From contig OY743190.1 of assembly GCA_963555705.1 (NCBI GenBank), forward strand, positions 36,686,929 through 36,750,928: 64,000 nt of DNA, in the 5' to 3' direction. Position 1 is the stretch's first letter, and every line of letters begins with the position of its first letter. This DNA comes from Ligustrum vulgare. Taxonomy: Eukaryota; Streptophyta; Magnoliopsida; Lamiales; Oleaceae. Under the pieces are notes generated by a model that saw only the letters and a list, made by a program, of their open reading frames with translations, was not told the DNA's origin and ran no database searches. Of the stretch, positions 1-10,479 are shown in pieces. The position numbers and the translations under genes are program-made.

Positions 1-212
1 AGTATCTGGACTGAAGTGAGTATGCAGAACGTCTCCCTTGCTTTTTCTTTACATATGGATAGCCTGGATTCAATCAAAACAGATCAACGGTTTGTATAAA
101 GGCGGTGATAGTTACTGGATCATGAAACCGGGTCACAGCATTGGGCTCAAGCAAGAATTAAAGATTGGGCTGCTTCCGATCCAATTCGTATATTTAGTTC
201 AATTGTCTAACA
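1..212 (-). repeat. 3' LTR (partial) of the copia element
   Basis: This is identical in length to the last 212 bp of the right LTR, with 7 substitutions, mostly transitions. The element-internal edge ends in CA at 212. The rest of the LTR lies beyond the window start. Confidence 0.9.
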
Positions 213-213
213 A

Positions 214-223
214 TCTCCACCTC
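214..223 (-). other. Polypurine tract of the copia element
   Basis: Read on the minus strand this is a purine run (GAGGTGGAGA) just upstream of the 3' LTR, the expected site for plus-strand DNA priming. Confidence 0.6.
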
Positions 224-268
224 AATTGAGCTGAAATCCAATATCTGATAAAACATAATAGACAAGTA

Positions 269-1937
269 TCAAAATTCAATTAAGTTCAAAAAACTTAATG
301 CATCTTTAAACTTATTAAAGGGAATTATTTTAGTTCCTGCATCTGCAGGATTAACCTGTGTTGGTATTTTAACAAGTTTCACAATGCTTTTATCAATAAT
401 GTCCCTAATAAAATGGAATTTAACATCAATATGTTTTGACCTATTATGAAAAACAGGATTTTTACACAGATGTAATGCACTTATGCTATCAGTACATATT
501 TCAACTTTAGAATCAGTAATGCAACCAATTTCAGATAATAAACCCTTTAACCACAAACATTCCTTAACAGCATCTGTAGCAGCTATATATTCTGCTTCAG
601 TTGATGATAGGGCAACAAGTTTTTGAAGCTGGGATTTCCAGCTGATACAGGAAGAGTTTAAGGTAAAGAAATAAGATGATGTTGATTTCCTGTTATCAAC
701 ATTTCCAGCAAAATCTGAATCAACAAAACCTTTAAGTTTAAAATCATTTTTGGTTTTAGAAAACACTAGACTAAGTCTAGTAGAACCTTTCAAGTATTTT
801 AAAAGACATTTCATAGCTTCCCAGTGCAATTCACCAGAATTGCTCATAAATCTACTTAAAACACTTACTGCAAATGCTATATCAGGTCTGGTACAGACCA
901 TTAAATACATGACAGATCCAACAGCATTTGAATATGGCACATTTTTCATTCTAAGTAATTCATCATCAGACTTAGGACAATGCTCAATAGACAATTTAAA
1001 ATGTGCAAGCAAAGGTAAAGATACATGTTTGGATTCAGATAAGCAAAATCTGTTTAAGACCTTTTCAATGTAATGTTTCTGATTTAAAAACAATTTCCCA
1101 GATTGTCTATTCCTAAAAATATCCATGCCAAGTATTCTTTTAGCATTTCCTATATCTTTCATCTCAAATTCAGAATGCAGTTTACTTTTAAGAACATTTA
1201 TATCATGCATATTTGGTCCAGCAATAAGCATGTCATCCACATATAAAAGTAAGTAAATGAAATCAGTTTTGCCAAGTTTAAAATAAAAACAGGAATCATA
1301 TTTACTTTTTTGAAAATTCAGGCTTTGGATATAAGAATCAAATCTCTTATACCACTGTCTAGGAGCCTGTTTTAAGCCATACAATGATTTTTTCAACAAA
1401 TAGACCAAATCAGAATTTCAGCCTTTTTTCAAAACCTTTAGGTTGATGCATATAAATTGTTTCATCTAAAGAACCATAAAGAAAAGCAGTTTTCACATCC
1501 ATTTGCTCAAGTTCTAAATCAAATTGTGCAACCAAAACAAATAGAATTCTGATGGAAGTGTATTTAACAACAGGTGAAAATATTTCATTAAAATCAATTC
1601 CTTCTTTTTGAGAAAAAACCCTTTGCTACAAGTCTAGCCTTGTACCTAGGTTTCATGTCCTTAGATTCACTTTCTTTCAGTTTAAAAATCCATTTACAAT
1701 CAATTATCCTTTTATTTAGAGGTTTATTGACTAAAATCCAAGTACCATTCTTTAAAAGTGAGTCCATTTCATCTTGCATTGCTGTAAGCCATACTTTGGA
1801 ATCCTTAGAAGACACAGTTTTTCAAAGGATTGAGGTTCAAGTAAAATAGGATCAGAATATGTAAAAGCAGACACAAAATCAGGATCCTCAAACCTAGGAG
1901 GAGGTCTAATCTCTCTTCTAGGTCTATCCTTAGCCAA
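269..1937 (-). pseudogene. copia reverse transcriptase and RNase H, broken
   Basis: The C-terminal two thirds (1408-269) is open for 379 codons. It contains the RT segment LYGLKQAPRQW, the polymerase catalytic box YVDDM, and a copia RNase H with DSDFAG, STEAEY and KHIDVK motifs. The RT N-terminus (1815-1594) sits in another frame, with CKWIFKLK and [11 protein letters not shown]. The linker before it (1937-1752) begins with the RPRREIRPP type of segment usual between integrase and RT. At least two frame breaks separate the pieces. Catalytic residues remain visible, so decay is recent. Confidence 0.88.
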
Positions 1938-2258
1938 TTGATAATTTTCTAGATTAGTTTCAACTTCAGGAATATCATCAGATTGTGGTTCAGTGCCTGC
2001 AGGTTCATGGTCAGGTTCAGGAATGACATAAGGAGACTGTGGGGGTTACTCCACCTGAAACTGAGTATTGGGCAGGCCATTTTCATCACCTAAATGGTCT
2101 ACACTCAGCTCAGAAGTAATAAAATCTTTTTCTTTAACAGGATCAGTCAATTTTTCATTTTTGCAAGGAAAATCATTTTCATTAAAGACCACAGACCTAC
2201 TCAAAATGACCCTGTATCCTCCCTGATCCCTGACCCATAACCTATAGCCCTTGACTCC

Positions 2259-3944
2259 TTATCCATAACCAAGAAAGACACATTTTAAAGACCTGGAGTC
2301 AAGTTTAGTTTCAGAATGGTGTGAGTAGGCAGCACAACCAAAAACTTTTAATTTTGAAAAGTCAGGAAGATAATCATTCCAGATTTGATCTGGAATCTTA
2401 AAATCAATAGCACTACAGGGAGAAAGATTTATCAAATAGGATGCAGTTTTGACTGCTTCACCCCAAAAATTTTTAGGCAAATTTGAATCAAGTAGGAGAC
2501 ACCTAGTTCTTTCAAGAAGTGTCATATTCATTCTTTCAGCAACCCCATTTTGCTGTGGACTGTAGGCAATAGTCCTATGCCTAAGAATACCTAAGGTGCT
2601 ACAAAAAGAATCAAACTCTTGATTACAAAATTCTAAACCATTATCAGTTCTAATGGTTTTGACTCTTTTTCCTTTCAAATTTTGAACTAAGGTGATCCAG
2701 TTTTTGAAAACAGGCACAGTAGCATCCTTAGTTTTTAACAAATGCACCCAGGTTTTCCTAGAAAAATCATCTACTATAAGAAGAAAATATCTGAAACCTG
2801 AAACTGAACCCACAGGAGCAGGACCCCACAAATCAGCATGCACATATTCAAGCACATCAGAAGATTTATGAACACCTTTACCAAATGAACTTCTTTTCTG
2901 TTTGCCTAACACACATTTTTCACAGAAGTCAAGTTTATGCAACACATCATTACCAAATACACCTTTTGTCTCAAGTAGCTTAAGTCCTTTTTGACCTATG
3001 TGTCCTAATCTTTTATGCCATAATTCAGTTTTATTCAAGTCAGACATAGCATTAAAAGACTTAGCATAAACAGGCAAGGCATTCAACATATAGATCCCAT
3101 TAATTTTGGGAGTACTCATAATCAAGCATTTATTTTTGAAAATACTCAAAAAACCATTTTGCATTCTAATCTCAAAAGATTCAGAATCTAAAACTCCAAG
3201 TGAAATCAAGTTCCTTTTCAAATCAGGAACATATCTGGTTTTATTCAAAGTAAGAGTTTTGTTATTTTCAAGATGTAACAAAACCTTTCCAATACCTTTC
3301 ACATCACAAGAAATATTATTGCCTAGTTTCACAGAGCCAAAACAATCATTACTGAAATCAGCAAACATATCATTTTCAGGACACATGTGAAAGGTGCAAC
3401 CAAAATCTAAAACCCATTCATTCTTATTATCTGACTCAGTAGTGACATAAACCATCCCATTATTATTATTATCTTGCACTGCATCCTCAGTCTGATTACT
3501 GATTCCATGTTCATTTTTCCTTTTAAAATAGTATTTAATATGATGTCCAGGTTGGCCACAATAAAAATAAATTCTAGGTGGTTTATCTATATTTGCAGTA
3601 CCAGCATTATTATCCTGAGATCTAAAGTTGTTCTGGTTTTTGAAATTATTATAATTTTTAGCATTATTATCTTGATTTCTGAAACCAGACTGACTCCTAA
3701 AGTTACTGTCTCTGGGCCTATTGAAGTTGTCCTTATTTTGAAAATTTCCTTTTACAGGCTTGTTATTCCAATCCCTATTATTGCTAGAAGTATTCCAATT
3801 TTTATTGAAATTTGTTCCAGCCTTGTTCAGCCTAGGAGAGTTCTTCTTTCTAGAGGTACCTATCACATTATAGGCTTCCTTAGGATTATGTTTAAACTCT
3901 AACTCTTTATTCTTAAGGGATGTATGGACTATTTCAGTGGTCAA
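2259..3944 (-). pseudogene. copia gag C-terminus, protease and integrase, broken
   Basis: This stretch is open for 561 codons. An N/G/R-rich gag tail is followed by a zinc knuckle at residues 126-141 in which two of the CCHC cysteines are tyrosine. The protease site at residues 180-182 reads DFG rather than D-S/T-G, so protease activity is doubtful. Next come the GAG-pre-integrase HHCC module (H310, H315, C341, C344) and the integrase core with D371, D434 and E470 in place, including SPQQNGVAER. It stops before the RT linker, whose start is in another frame. Confidence 0.88.
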
Positions 3945-4460
3945 CTTCTGCCCCCATACTCTAAAGCATTCCTCAAATCTTTAAACTTATCCCCCCATAG
4001 CATTCAGTAAACAAACAACTTTTTGTTTATCAGTGAGTTTTTCATCACAGTTTAATAGACTTTGTGTGATCTTAGTAAACCTACTCATGCTCTCTTCTAC
4101 ATCCTTAGATGGATCAAATTTAAAAGAGAAATATTGTTTTCAAAGAAAACACTTATCAGGAAAATACACAGTATCATAGAGTTCTTCCAACCTATCCCAT
4201 AATTCTGATGTAGGTTTAGTCTTGCCTACTTGTCTAATGACATTATCAGATAAGTGTAAAAATAAAGTGCTCCATGCAGTTTCATCCATTTCAAGTTGTT
4301 TGTCCTGAGGGGTATCAAGGGGCCAAGATTTATCAATAGTCTTAGCACATTTCATTTGAAGTAGTAAAGCTCGCAATTTTTGGCTCCAGAGGTTGAAATC
4401 CCCTTTGCCATTCCATATTTCAACATCTACCTTAACAGTAGCCATTGAAATAATGACCAA
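3945..4460 (-). pseudogene. copia gag N-terminus, broken
   Basis: The first 106 codons (4460-4140) carry a UBN2-type copia gag start (WNGKGDFNLWSQKLRALL). The frame then ends. The following bases to 3945 still encode gag-like sequence in shifted frames, with internal stops, before joining the longer gag-integrase frame. The more likely start is the second methionine (MATVKVD). Confidence 0.75.
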
Positions 4461-5475
4461 GATTTTAAAAATATTTCAAGTTATTGAGCTTTAGTAGTTC
4501 AAAGAATAAATAATCAGGTAGTAAACAATAATGTAGGTCACAATCACAAAGTAAGACAATATCACTATGTCAAGAATTTATATTCAAGAAAGTTTGCTAA
4601 TATTCAAAACACAGTATTCAGCAAACAAGTAATCAAGGTGATCACAATTCAACAGTCTAATTACTCAATCAAGAAAATGTTCAAAGCAGTATACTGATAA
4701 AAAAAAAATTGTCCTTCCAGTATATCCCTCAACCTATACTGGATATTCTCACACTCCCTCAGATTCCCGGATTCTCAATAAAATCCTAGACAAAGGTAAG
4801 CTAGGGGAGTTATAGGCTTCAACGGAGAGATTTGGGAGAGAACAGGAAATTTGAAAGACAAATTTACAGTATTAAGATTACTGTAATTGAATAATATCAC
4901 CTGATTGCAGAGTTTTATTTAGCTATAACAGCTTCCACAAAGAGTCAGAATCCCAGAAGTCCAGGGCCACTAAGCACCAATATCAATTATCCACCACAAA
5001 GAATAAATCTACAAAGAAATGTCACCAGTATTCACCACGAAGAATTAACCACCAAGAACAATGTAGGATCTATGTGTGACCAGAATATTTTATAGAAAAT
5101 ATTCTGAGTCTCAAGATCCTCAAAAAATATAGACTCAGAAATAAAATCCGAATACACAAAATTTCAGAAACCCTAATTTAAAATGGTTTCAAAAGAACAG
5201 TATCCACGAAGTTTTAAAAGATTTTATATAAAAACCTTTCTTAAAAATTTTTGAATCTGAAAGATTTTAAACAAAAAAAATTTCAGAAATCAAAGAGATA
5301 TACTATTAGGGTTTGAAAAACAACTTAAGAAAAAAAAAATTTCTTAAAAGTTTTAAACGGTTCAGAAACCCTAAAATCGTTTGAAGAAATCAAATCCGTT
5401 CTAGAAACCCTAAAATTAAAAATCTGGATCTTACCAGATCTGAGTCAAATCCACCGATTTTAAAAAGAACCCTAA
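4461..5475 (-). other. Leader region between PBS and gag of the copia element
   Basis: About 1 kb of AT-rich sequence without an open frame lies between the primer site and gag. It is long for a copia leader. It contains several near-repeats of an ACCACAAAGAA-type motif that also occurs in the adjacent LTR, suggesting local duplication. Confidence 0.6.
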
Positions 5476-5488
5476 GTCTCTGATACTA
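5476..5488 (-). other. Primer binding site, initiator tRNA-Met type
   Basis: The minus strand reads AGTATCAGAGAC directly beside the LTR end, close to the canonical copia site TGGTATCAGAGC that pairs with initiator tRNA-Met. Two to three mismatches indicate decay. Confidence 0.75.
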
Positions 5489-5489
5489 C

Positions 5490-5817
5490 TGTAAGGATTT
5501 AAGGCTCAGAATCAAACCACAAAGAACAAAATCAAGAATAAACCACAAAGAATCAAATCACTTTATTCGAAAATCGTAAAGTTATAAAACCAGAAATCAA
5601 AACCCAGAAATATACATATAACTTCCTGAAAAACTAAGAAATCGTATAAAAAACCACAAAGATCAACTGAGTTTCAGAATACTCTGACAAAACTCACAAA
5701 ATTGTATACTGATTATTACAAAATCAGTATCTAACACTATCACTGAGAATATACATTCAAGATCTAAGAATTTCAGGAAGAAATCACAAAGTACAGACGG
5801 AGGCGATTGAAAATCGC

Positions 5818-5861
<44 letters not shown>

Positions 5862-6093
5862 AGGGTTTGTATCAGAGAGGAAGTATCTGGACTGAAGTGA
5901 GTATGCAGAACGTCTCCCTCGCTTTTTCTTTACATATGGATGGCCTGGATTCAATCAAAACAGACCAACGGTTTGTATAAAGGCGGTGATAGTTCCTGGA
6001 TCATGAAACCAGGTCACAGCATTGGGCTCAAGCAAGAATTAAAGATTGGGCTGCTTCCGGTCCAATTCGTATATTTAGTTCAATTGTCCAACA
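5490..6093 (-). repeat. 5' LTR (604 bp) of the copia element
   Basis: It is bounded by TG and CA, with the PBS on its inner side. It includes a GA dinucleotide tract and a unique 3' part shared with positions 1-212. Confidence 0.85.
5822..5859. repeat. (AG)19 microsatellite inside the copia LTR
   Basis: A perfect 38-bp AG run lies within the LTR. The equivalent part of the partner LTR is outside the window, so it cannot be said whether the tract predates insertion. Confidence 0.95.
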
Positions 6094-7034
6094 ACTCTTG
6101 TTCAAGTGGAGAGGAAAGGTTATTTACATTTTATTTGATGACTCGAGACGAAAATTCAAGGACTTTCAAGAGAAAAATATAGATTTTTTCTTACCTTAAC
6201 CATTAGTCTTAAAAAAAAATAAAGTCTAATTCTTTTTGAGAGTTTCATTAATACGAATAATATTATATTGAATGAGTTATTTATTGTAGACTAATTCAAT
6301 TTCTTATCGTTTAGTGTGTTCAACTTGTTTCTGAAACTCAACTATTTTCGTGTGACTTTGATGATGCTATTATTTTTAGAGCTTGTTTAGCCTTGCAAGT
6401 TTGGAGGAATTTTGATTTCTTGAAAGTGTGCGATTAAAAAGTGATTGAAAAATGCAAAAGTGATTGATATAATAAAAATGTGTGGGTGAAAATGAATTTG
6501 AGATCCAAAAAAAAAAACCTTGTTGAACTAAACAAACTAATTCTATTTGATTTAACATAAAAAGCAAAAACTTAAGTCAAACTTTTATCAACTTTTAAAT
6601 TTCACATTTCATCAATTATCAAAATCTACTTAAATAACCTAATATATTTAAGAAAACCAACGGGCTTATATTGATCCACTTAAATAAAGTGTCACATGAT
6701 TTAATTAATTAAACCTATCAAGTGTGACCATATAAATTGAAATTCTAAACATTAGTTGTGTTAGATAATATTATTAATAAACAATCCACACCATTGCATT
6801 GAAGATGGTCTTAGTAAATCATATTTAACATAATTAGTGTGTTGGACAGCATGATTCTATTACTAACACATTTATAAACAAAAGCAAAAAAAATTCGTTT
6901 CAGCAGATTTTTGGCCAAAAATAAATGTATATTATAAAATAATTGGCCACCATCTGGTAAAATTTATATATCATTTTATAAATGATAAAATTTCCTTTTC
7001 AATAACAAATAATATTCATATCTCGAAAGAATCT
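6094..7034. other. AT-rich intergenic DNA, no gene seen
   Basis: No credible open frame, splice-flanked exon or repeat pair was recognised here. Composition is strongly AT-rich, as expected for plant intergenic sequence. Confidence 0.7.
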
Positions 7035-7042
7035 TCGTAATA

Positions 7043-7332
7043 TTACATTTAAAAGAGCCAAACCACTTTTCACTATTCATAGCCTCCTCATCGTACCTAG
7101 GCGGTGCAGCGGTTTCAGAGGCGTGTCTGAAGACATCTTGCGCGGGACGTCAAAAGTTCGAGTCGTCCTGTGTGGTTTTTCGTGTGTTTGGTTATTTTTT
7201 TAATCAGTCATGGATCAAAATGACACCCTTTTTATCTTTTCATAATCCTAATAATAAAATCTTTGTATTTGCAGTCCAGTATCCGCTCTTTTATCCTTTC
7301 CCATCTTCTTCTCCGTTATTGCACTTTCAGAC
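7043..7332 (+). repeat. Helitron head repeat, copy 1 (290 bp)
   Basis: This segment recurs about 3.1 kb downstream (10189-10479) at over 90% identity by eye. It contains a tRNA-like pair of boxes: GGTGCAGCGG near 7102 (A-box-like) and GTTCGAGTC near 7156 (B-box-like). Confidence 0.9.
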
Positions 7333-7732
7333 ATTATGACTGGTAACCTGCTTCAAGTAAGTTATAATCTCTTCAATCAGTGCAACAAATCTATAGCAAT
7401 TTGTGAAATTGTAGACTTCTCATTAAGATTTATGAACATAGGTTTTGAGATGAGCAATTTGTGAAACTGTGAACTATGATTTTTCATCCTTAACCTCTTA
7501 CATCCCATATCTAATTATGATAATTTTCTTGAATTGTGAAACATTAGCTCTTATACAAGGCCTCTATAAATGTTTCATTACTGTCAGTACATTCAAGCCC
7601 ATAACTAGCAGAATTCTCTTCTCTATTAGCCAATTTAGCATTCTTTGATCATTTAAGGCTGCTATGTTTCAAGTTTTTTACATCATTGGTCCTTTATTTT
7701 TTATTCCCTTTTTTTCGTTTAATTCATTGAAG

Positions 7733-7919
7733 GCTAAATTGGTTGTCGTGTAATTTATGGGATGATTTGGCGGATGAGATTAATGCTAAGATCGACATAG
7801 AATCTCGGGAATTCAAAGATAAGAATTCAATGTTCAAGAATATAGTCCTGCAAAAACTAAATTCATAATTCCGTGATTTGTTGTTTGAAGCATCATCATT
7901 TGAGGATTTTACTGGAAAG
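7733..7919 (+). other. Exon-like captured fragment, origin not recognised
   Basis: This stretch is flanked by an AG on the left and a GT on the right. It reads WDDLADEINAKID and, after one stop, FRDLLFEASSFEDFTGK, an acidic, soluble-looking sequence. It lies upstream of the proteasome exons in the same orientation. I cannot name the parent gene. Confidence 0.4.
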
Positions 7920-8379
7920 GTTGGACAGTCATCTACAAGTACATCTTTGAAATACCATAAATTTCTTCAAATATGTACACCTTATTCTCAATCATTGATC
8001 ATGCTTCAGGAAAATTATATACCTTAATTCGTTTTGATTTGCTGCTGATTTCATCAGGCTTTGGTGATTTTTAAGAAATGTTTTTCGATTGTGGGAGTAG
8101 GAAGTTTCTATTAACTTGCACACTATACAATGTTCATTTTCCTTTAATATGATCATTTTATAAATTTATACTGAATCTAAGCTGTTATGATAGTATAATA
8201 ATAAGTTGAAAAATGTGGTTTATTTACCTTCAACTATACTTTCATGTAAAATTGGTTAGTACTTTGTCTAATAGTTGCTTCCCATGAGATGATAAAATCC
8301 CATCCTCACTGATTTTTAATTTTGCACGTGATTTTTGTGATGTCAATGGTGTAAGAGTTTTAACTTTTAACTGTTTCAG

Positions 8380-8699
8380 GATGCTGAGGAATTGTTTGAG
8401 ACCATCTCACGAGAACTCATGTCCTCAGTAGACCGTGACTGTTTAAGTGGCTGGGGAGGGCATGTCTATGTCGTGTAAGTCTATTTGGCGAATTTTCTAT
8501 TTATCCGTGAATTTGTACTCTCATGCGGAAATTTAGTTCTGAGAAGCATTATACTGGTGTGATCCACCATATAAGCAATATGAAATTTTTGTGTCTATTT
8601 TTTAGTGCAATTTCAATGAGAATTCCTTTGAACTTTTTATATTATGGCAGCACGCCAACTGAAGTTACTGAAAGGATCCTAAAGGGAAGGGTGGACTGA
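8380..8699 (+). pseudogene. PBC: Captured fragment: last two exons of 20S proteasome subunit beta-3
   Basis: Exon 8380-8474 is bounded by TTTCAG and GTAAGT and reads AEELFETISRELMSSVDRDC then SGWGGHVYVV. Exon 8651-8699, after GGCAG, completes the split valine codon and reads TPTEVTERILKGRVD then a stop. Together these are the C-terminal 48 residues of the plant proteasome beta-3 (PBC/PSMB3) protein, with the family's characteristic DRDCLSGWGG segment and C-terminus. The intron is retained with intact splice sites. The catalytic-fold N-terminal exons are absent, so this is a fragment and not a working subunit. It sits between fragments of unrelated genes inside a Helitron-like element. Confidence 0.85.
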
Positions 8700-9148
8700 T
8701 TTTCCTCCATACATGTTTGGATACTTAGTTCTAAGTGCATTGAAGTATCTACCTTAGACACCTAACATTGTCCAATATTTGCATCAAGATAAATATCTCT
8801 GTTTATTGAACTTTTGGTGTTTAAAAACATGTTTTTTTATATATTCTAGTTAAAACATGTAGTTAAAAATTGGATAGAGAAAATATGTGTGGTTGAAATG
8901 TAATTTGGGGAATTGGGATGTTAAAAAACTTTTTTCCATTCACTTCTTTGTTAAAAATATTCTTCTTTAATTAATTAGTGCTAAGTGCTAACTATATTTT
9001 GTTAAAATGAACCCAAATTTTTCTGATGAAAGTTGCACAATATTCAATATAACCGCTGTCAAGATTTGTAAATTGATGTATTTAATATTTTTACCTTTGC
9101 TTCATCTCTTCGGTAGATAATGTTCAATTTACTTATGTCATTTCTCAG

Positions 9149-9438
9149 ATAACAAGAAGGATGGTGGTCACGTGGACACACTTCACATCACTAAACAGGG
9201 TGGAAAGGATGCTGCCAACAAACCAAACCAGTACACACCAAAATAAGTTGGATCACATGCTTACAAGAGCTGCAACGGGTATGTATTGTTTTGAAGCCAT
9301 TATTAGCTAAAGCTGGAAAAGAAATTGCAGGATTAATAAAGTACTTATTTTTTCAAAAAAAAAATTCCGTACATGACGTTCAATTCTGAAAATGCCCTGG
9401 AGTCCCATTGTAAAGCTAAGCATAACATTGGAAAGTAA
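9149..9438 (+). pseudogene. HDT: Captured fragment: C-terminal exons of an HD2-type histone deacetylase
   Basis: Exon 9149-9278 (TCTCAG before, GTATGT after) reads DNKKDGGHVDTLHITKQGGK, then QYTPK, a stop codon, and VGSHAYKSCN. The last exon, ending at 9438, reads TFNSENALESHCKAKHNIGK then TAA. The order K/G-rich TPHPAKQGGK-like tract, TPKS, C2H2 zinc finger with SENALESH, and immediate C-terminus is that of plant HD2 (HDT) nucleolar histone deacetylases. An in-frame TAA and loss of the first zinc-finger cysteine (tyrosine instead) show it is dead. The N-terminal catalytic part is missing. Confidence 0.75.
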
Positions 9439-9733
9439 GTTTGTGTTTTATCATCCTTTCGGGCTTTTACAACTTTTATAATTGTAGAGAAGATATAGTT
9501 CCTATTTAGTTTTGGTGGTTGGAAAATTTTAAGGCAAGCTGTAGATTATTAGTTTAGTTTTGAATCTTTTTGTTGTAAATTGGCTATTCTCATTTGCTAT
9601 TTAATTAGTATAATTTCTTGGACCTTTTTGTGAATCTTGATACATCTATGCCATCTATTGCCGGTGTGATCCGTTGCTAGATACATTGTTATTATGAAGA
9701 GCGTAACTTGATCTGATTGCAATTTGTTATTAA

Positions 9734-9937
9734 GAGAAGGCATCGGCTGAAGACTGACAAAAAGAAAAGAAGACACCTGATGAAGCTCGGATTGCAGAAG
9801 GAAATGTAATGACAGAAAGTGAGGTGGAGAAGCCTAATCGGAAGCAGATAAATGCGTATGTTGCTTATGAGATCGCTGCTTCTGCTGCTTAATATTTGCA
9901 CGCTCATACAAAGAGCATTCAAATCTATGTCGAGTGA
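9734..9937 (+). other. Third captured coding fragment, origin not recognised
   Basis: One frame reads KKTPDEARIAEGNVMTESEV, then YVAYEIAASAA, a stop, and YLHAHTKSIQIYVE before a final stop. The composition (acidic linker, then an alanine-rich AASAA-YLHAHTKS segment) looks like real former coding sequence with two internal stops. I do not recognise the parent protein with confidence. Confidence 0.4.
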
Positions 9938-10162
9938 AAATTATCTTGAAGAAACAAAATAGTTAACAGCATTTAGGAGTGCAAGTTGATTAGAAGATAC
10001 ATTATTATGACATTGTCCTTATTTATTGCTTACTTTAGAGCTTGAAATAATGTCATTTTTAGTTGTCAATATCCAATTATATTTTTGTGTGTTCATCACT
10101 TTATTATGCCACTTTGTTCATTGACACTTCCCGATTACAAACAAACACAATGATAATATCAT

Positions 10163-10185
10163 CCGTGCATCGCACAGATACATAG
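10163..10185 (+). other. 3' terminus of Helitron-like element A
   Basis: A GTGC-atc-GCAC hairpin is followed by GATACATAG and then T. Plant Helitrons end with such a hairpin about 10 bp before CTRR and insert before T; here the first base of CTRR is altered. Confidence 0.5.
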
Positions 10186-10188
10186 TAG

Positions 10189-10479
10189 TTACATTTAAAA
10201 GAGCCAACCCACTTTTCACTATTCATAGTCTCCTCATCGTACCTAGGCGATGCATCGGTTTCAGAGGCGTGTCTGAAGACATATTGCGCGGGACGTCAAA
10301 AGTTCGAGTCGTCCTGTGTGGTTTTTCGTGTGTTTGGTTATTTTTTTTAATCAGTCATGGATCAAAATGACACCCTTTTTATCTTTTCATAATCCTAATA
10401 ATAAAATCTTTGTATTTACAGTCCAGTATCCGCTCTTTTATCCTTTCCCATCTTCTTCTCCGTTATTGCACTTTCAGAC
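10189..10479 (+). repeat. Helitron head repeat, copy 2
   Basis: This is the second copy of the 7043-7332 segment. The A-box-like motif is altered (GATGCATCGG) while the B-box-like GTTCGAGTC is kept. It starts 4 bp after the putative end of element A. Confidence 0.9.

Larger units (their letters stand above)
1..6093 (-). mobile_element. Ty1/copia LTR retrotransposon, minus strand, left LTR cut by window edge
   Basis: The order on the minus strand is 5' LTR, PBS, gag, protease, integrase, RT, RNase H, PPT, 3' LTR; integrase before RT is diagnostic of Ty1/copia. The visible 212 bp of the left LTR align without gaps to the end of the right LTR with 7 differences (about 3.3%), indicating insertion on a scale of one to two million years at usual plant rates (inference). 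The right outer edge ends in CA; the candidate 5-bp target duplication there is ACTCT, but the matching left copy lies outside the window. All reading frames are broken, so it cannot make a working polyprotein. Confidence 0.9.
7035..10185 (+). mobile_element. Helitron-like element A carrying captured gene fragments
   Basis: The 5' edge (TCGTAATATTACATTTAAAAG) resembles plant Helitron 5' ends, and the 3' edge has a short GC-rich hairpin followed about 10 bp later by ATAG|T, near the canonical CTRR|T. The interior holds exon-like pieces of several unrelated host genes, all in plus orientation and with introns kept. This is what Helitron gene capture at the DNA level produces. It encodes no Rep/helicase and would be non-autonomous. 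The exact ends are uncertain because the terminal CTRR is degenerate. Confidence 0.55.

Noticed and set aside
750..1073. 107-codon plus-strand ORF
   Set aside because: It is the complementary reading of the copia RT/RNase H region, which has clear family motifs on the minus strand.
3474..3902. 142-codon plus-strand ORF rich in I, F and S
   Set aside because: It is the reverse of the Asn/Asp-rich gag tail of the copia element; composition creates the open frame.
6376..6567. Short minus-strand ORF in the intergenic stretch
   Set aside because: Low-complexity AT-rich sequence, no homology recognised and no promoter or splice context.
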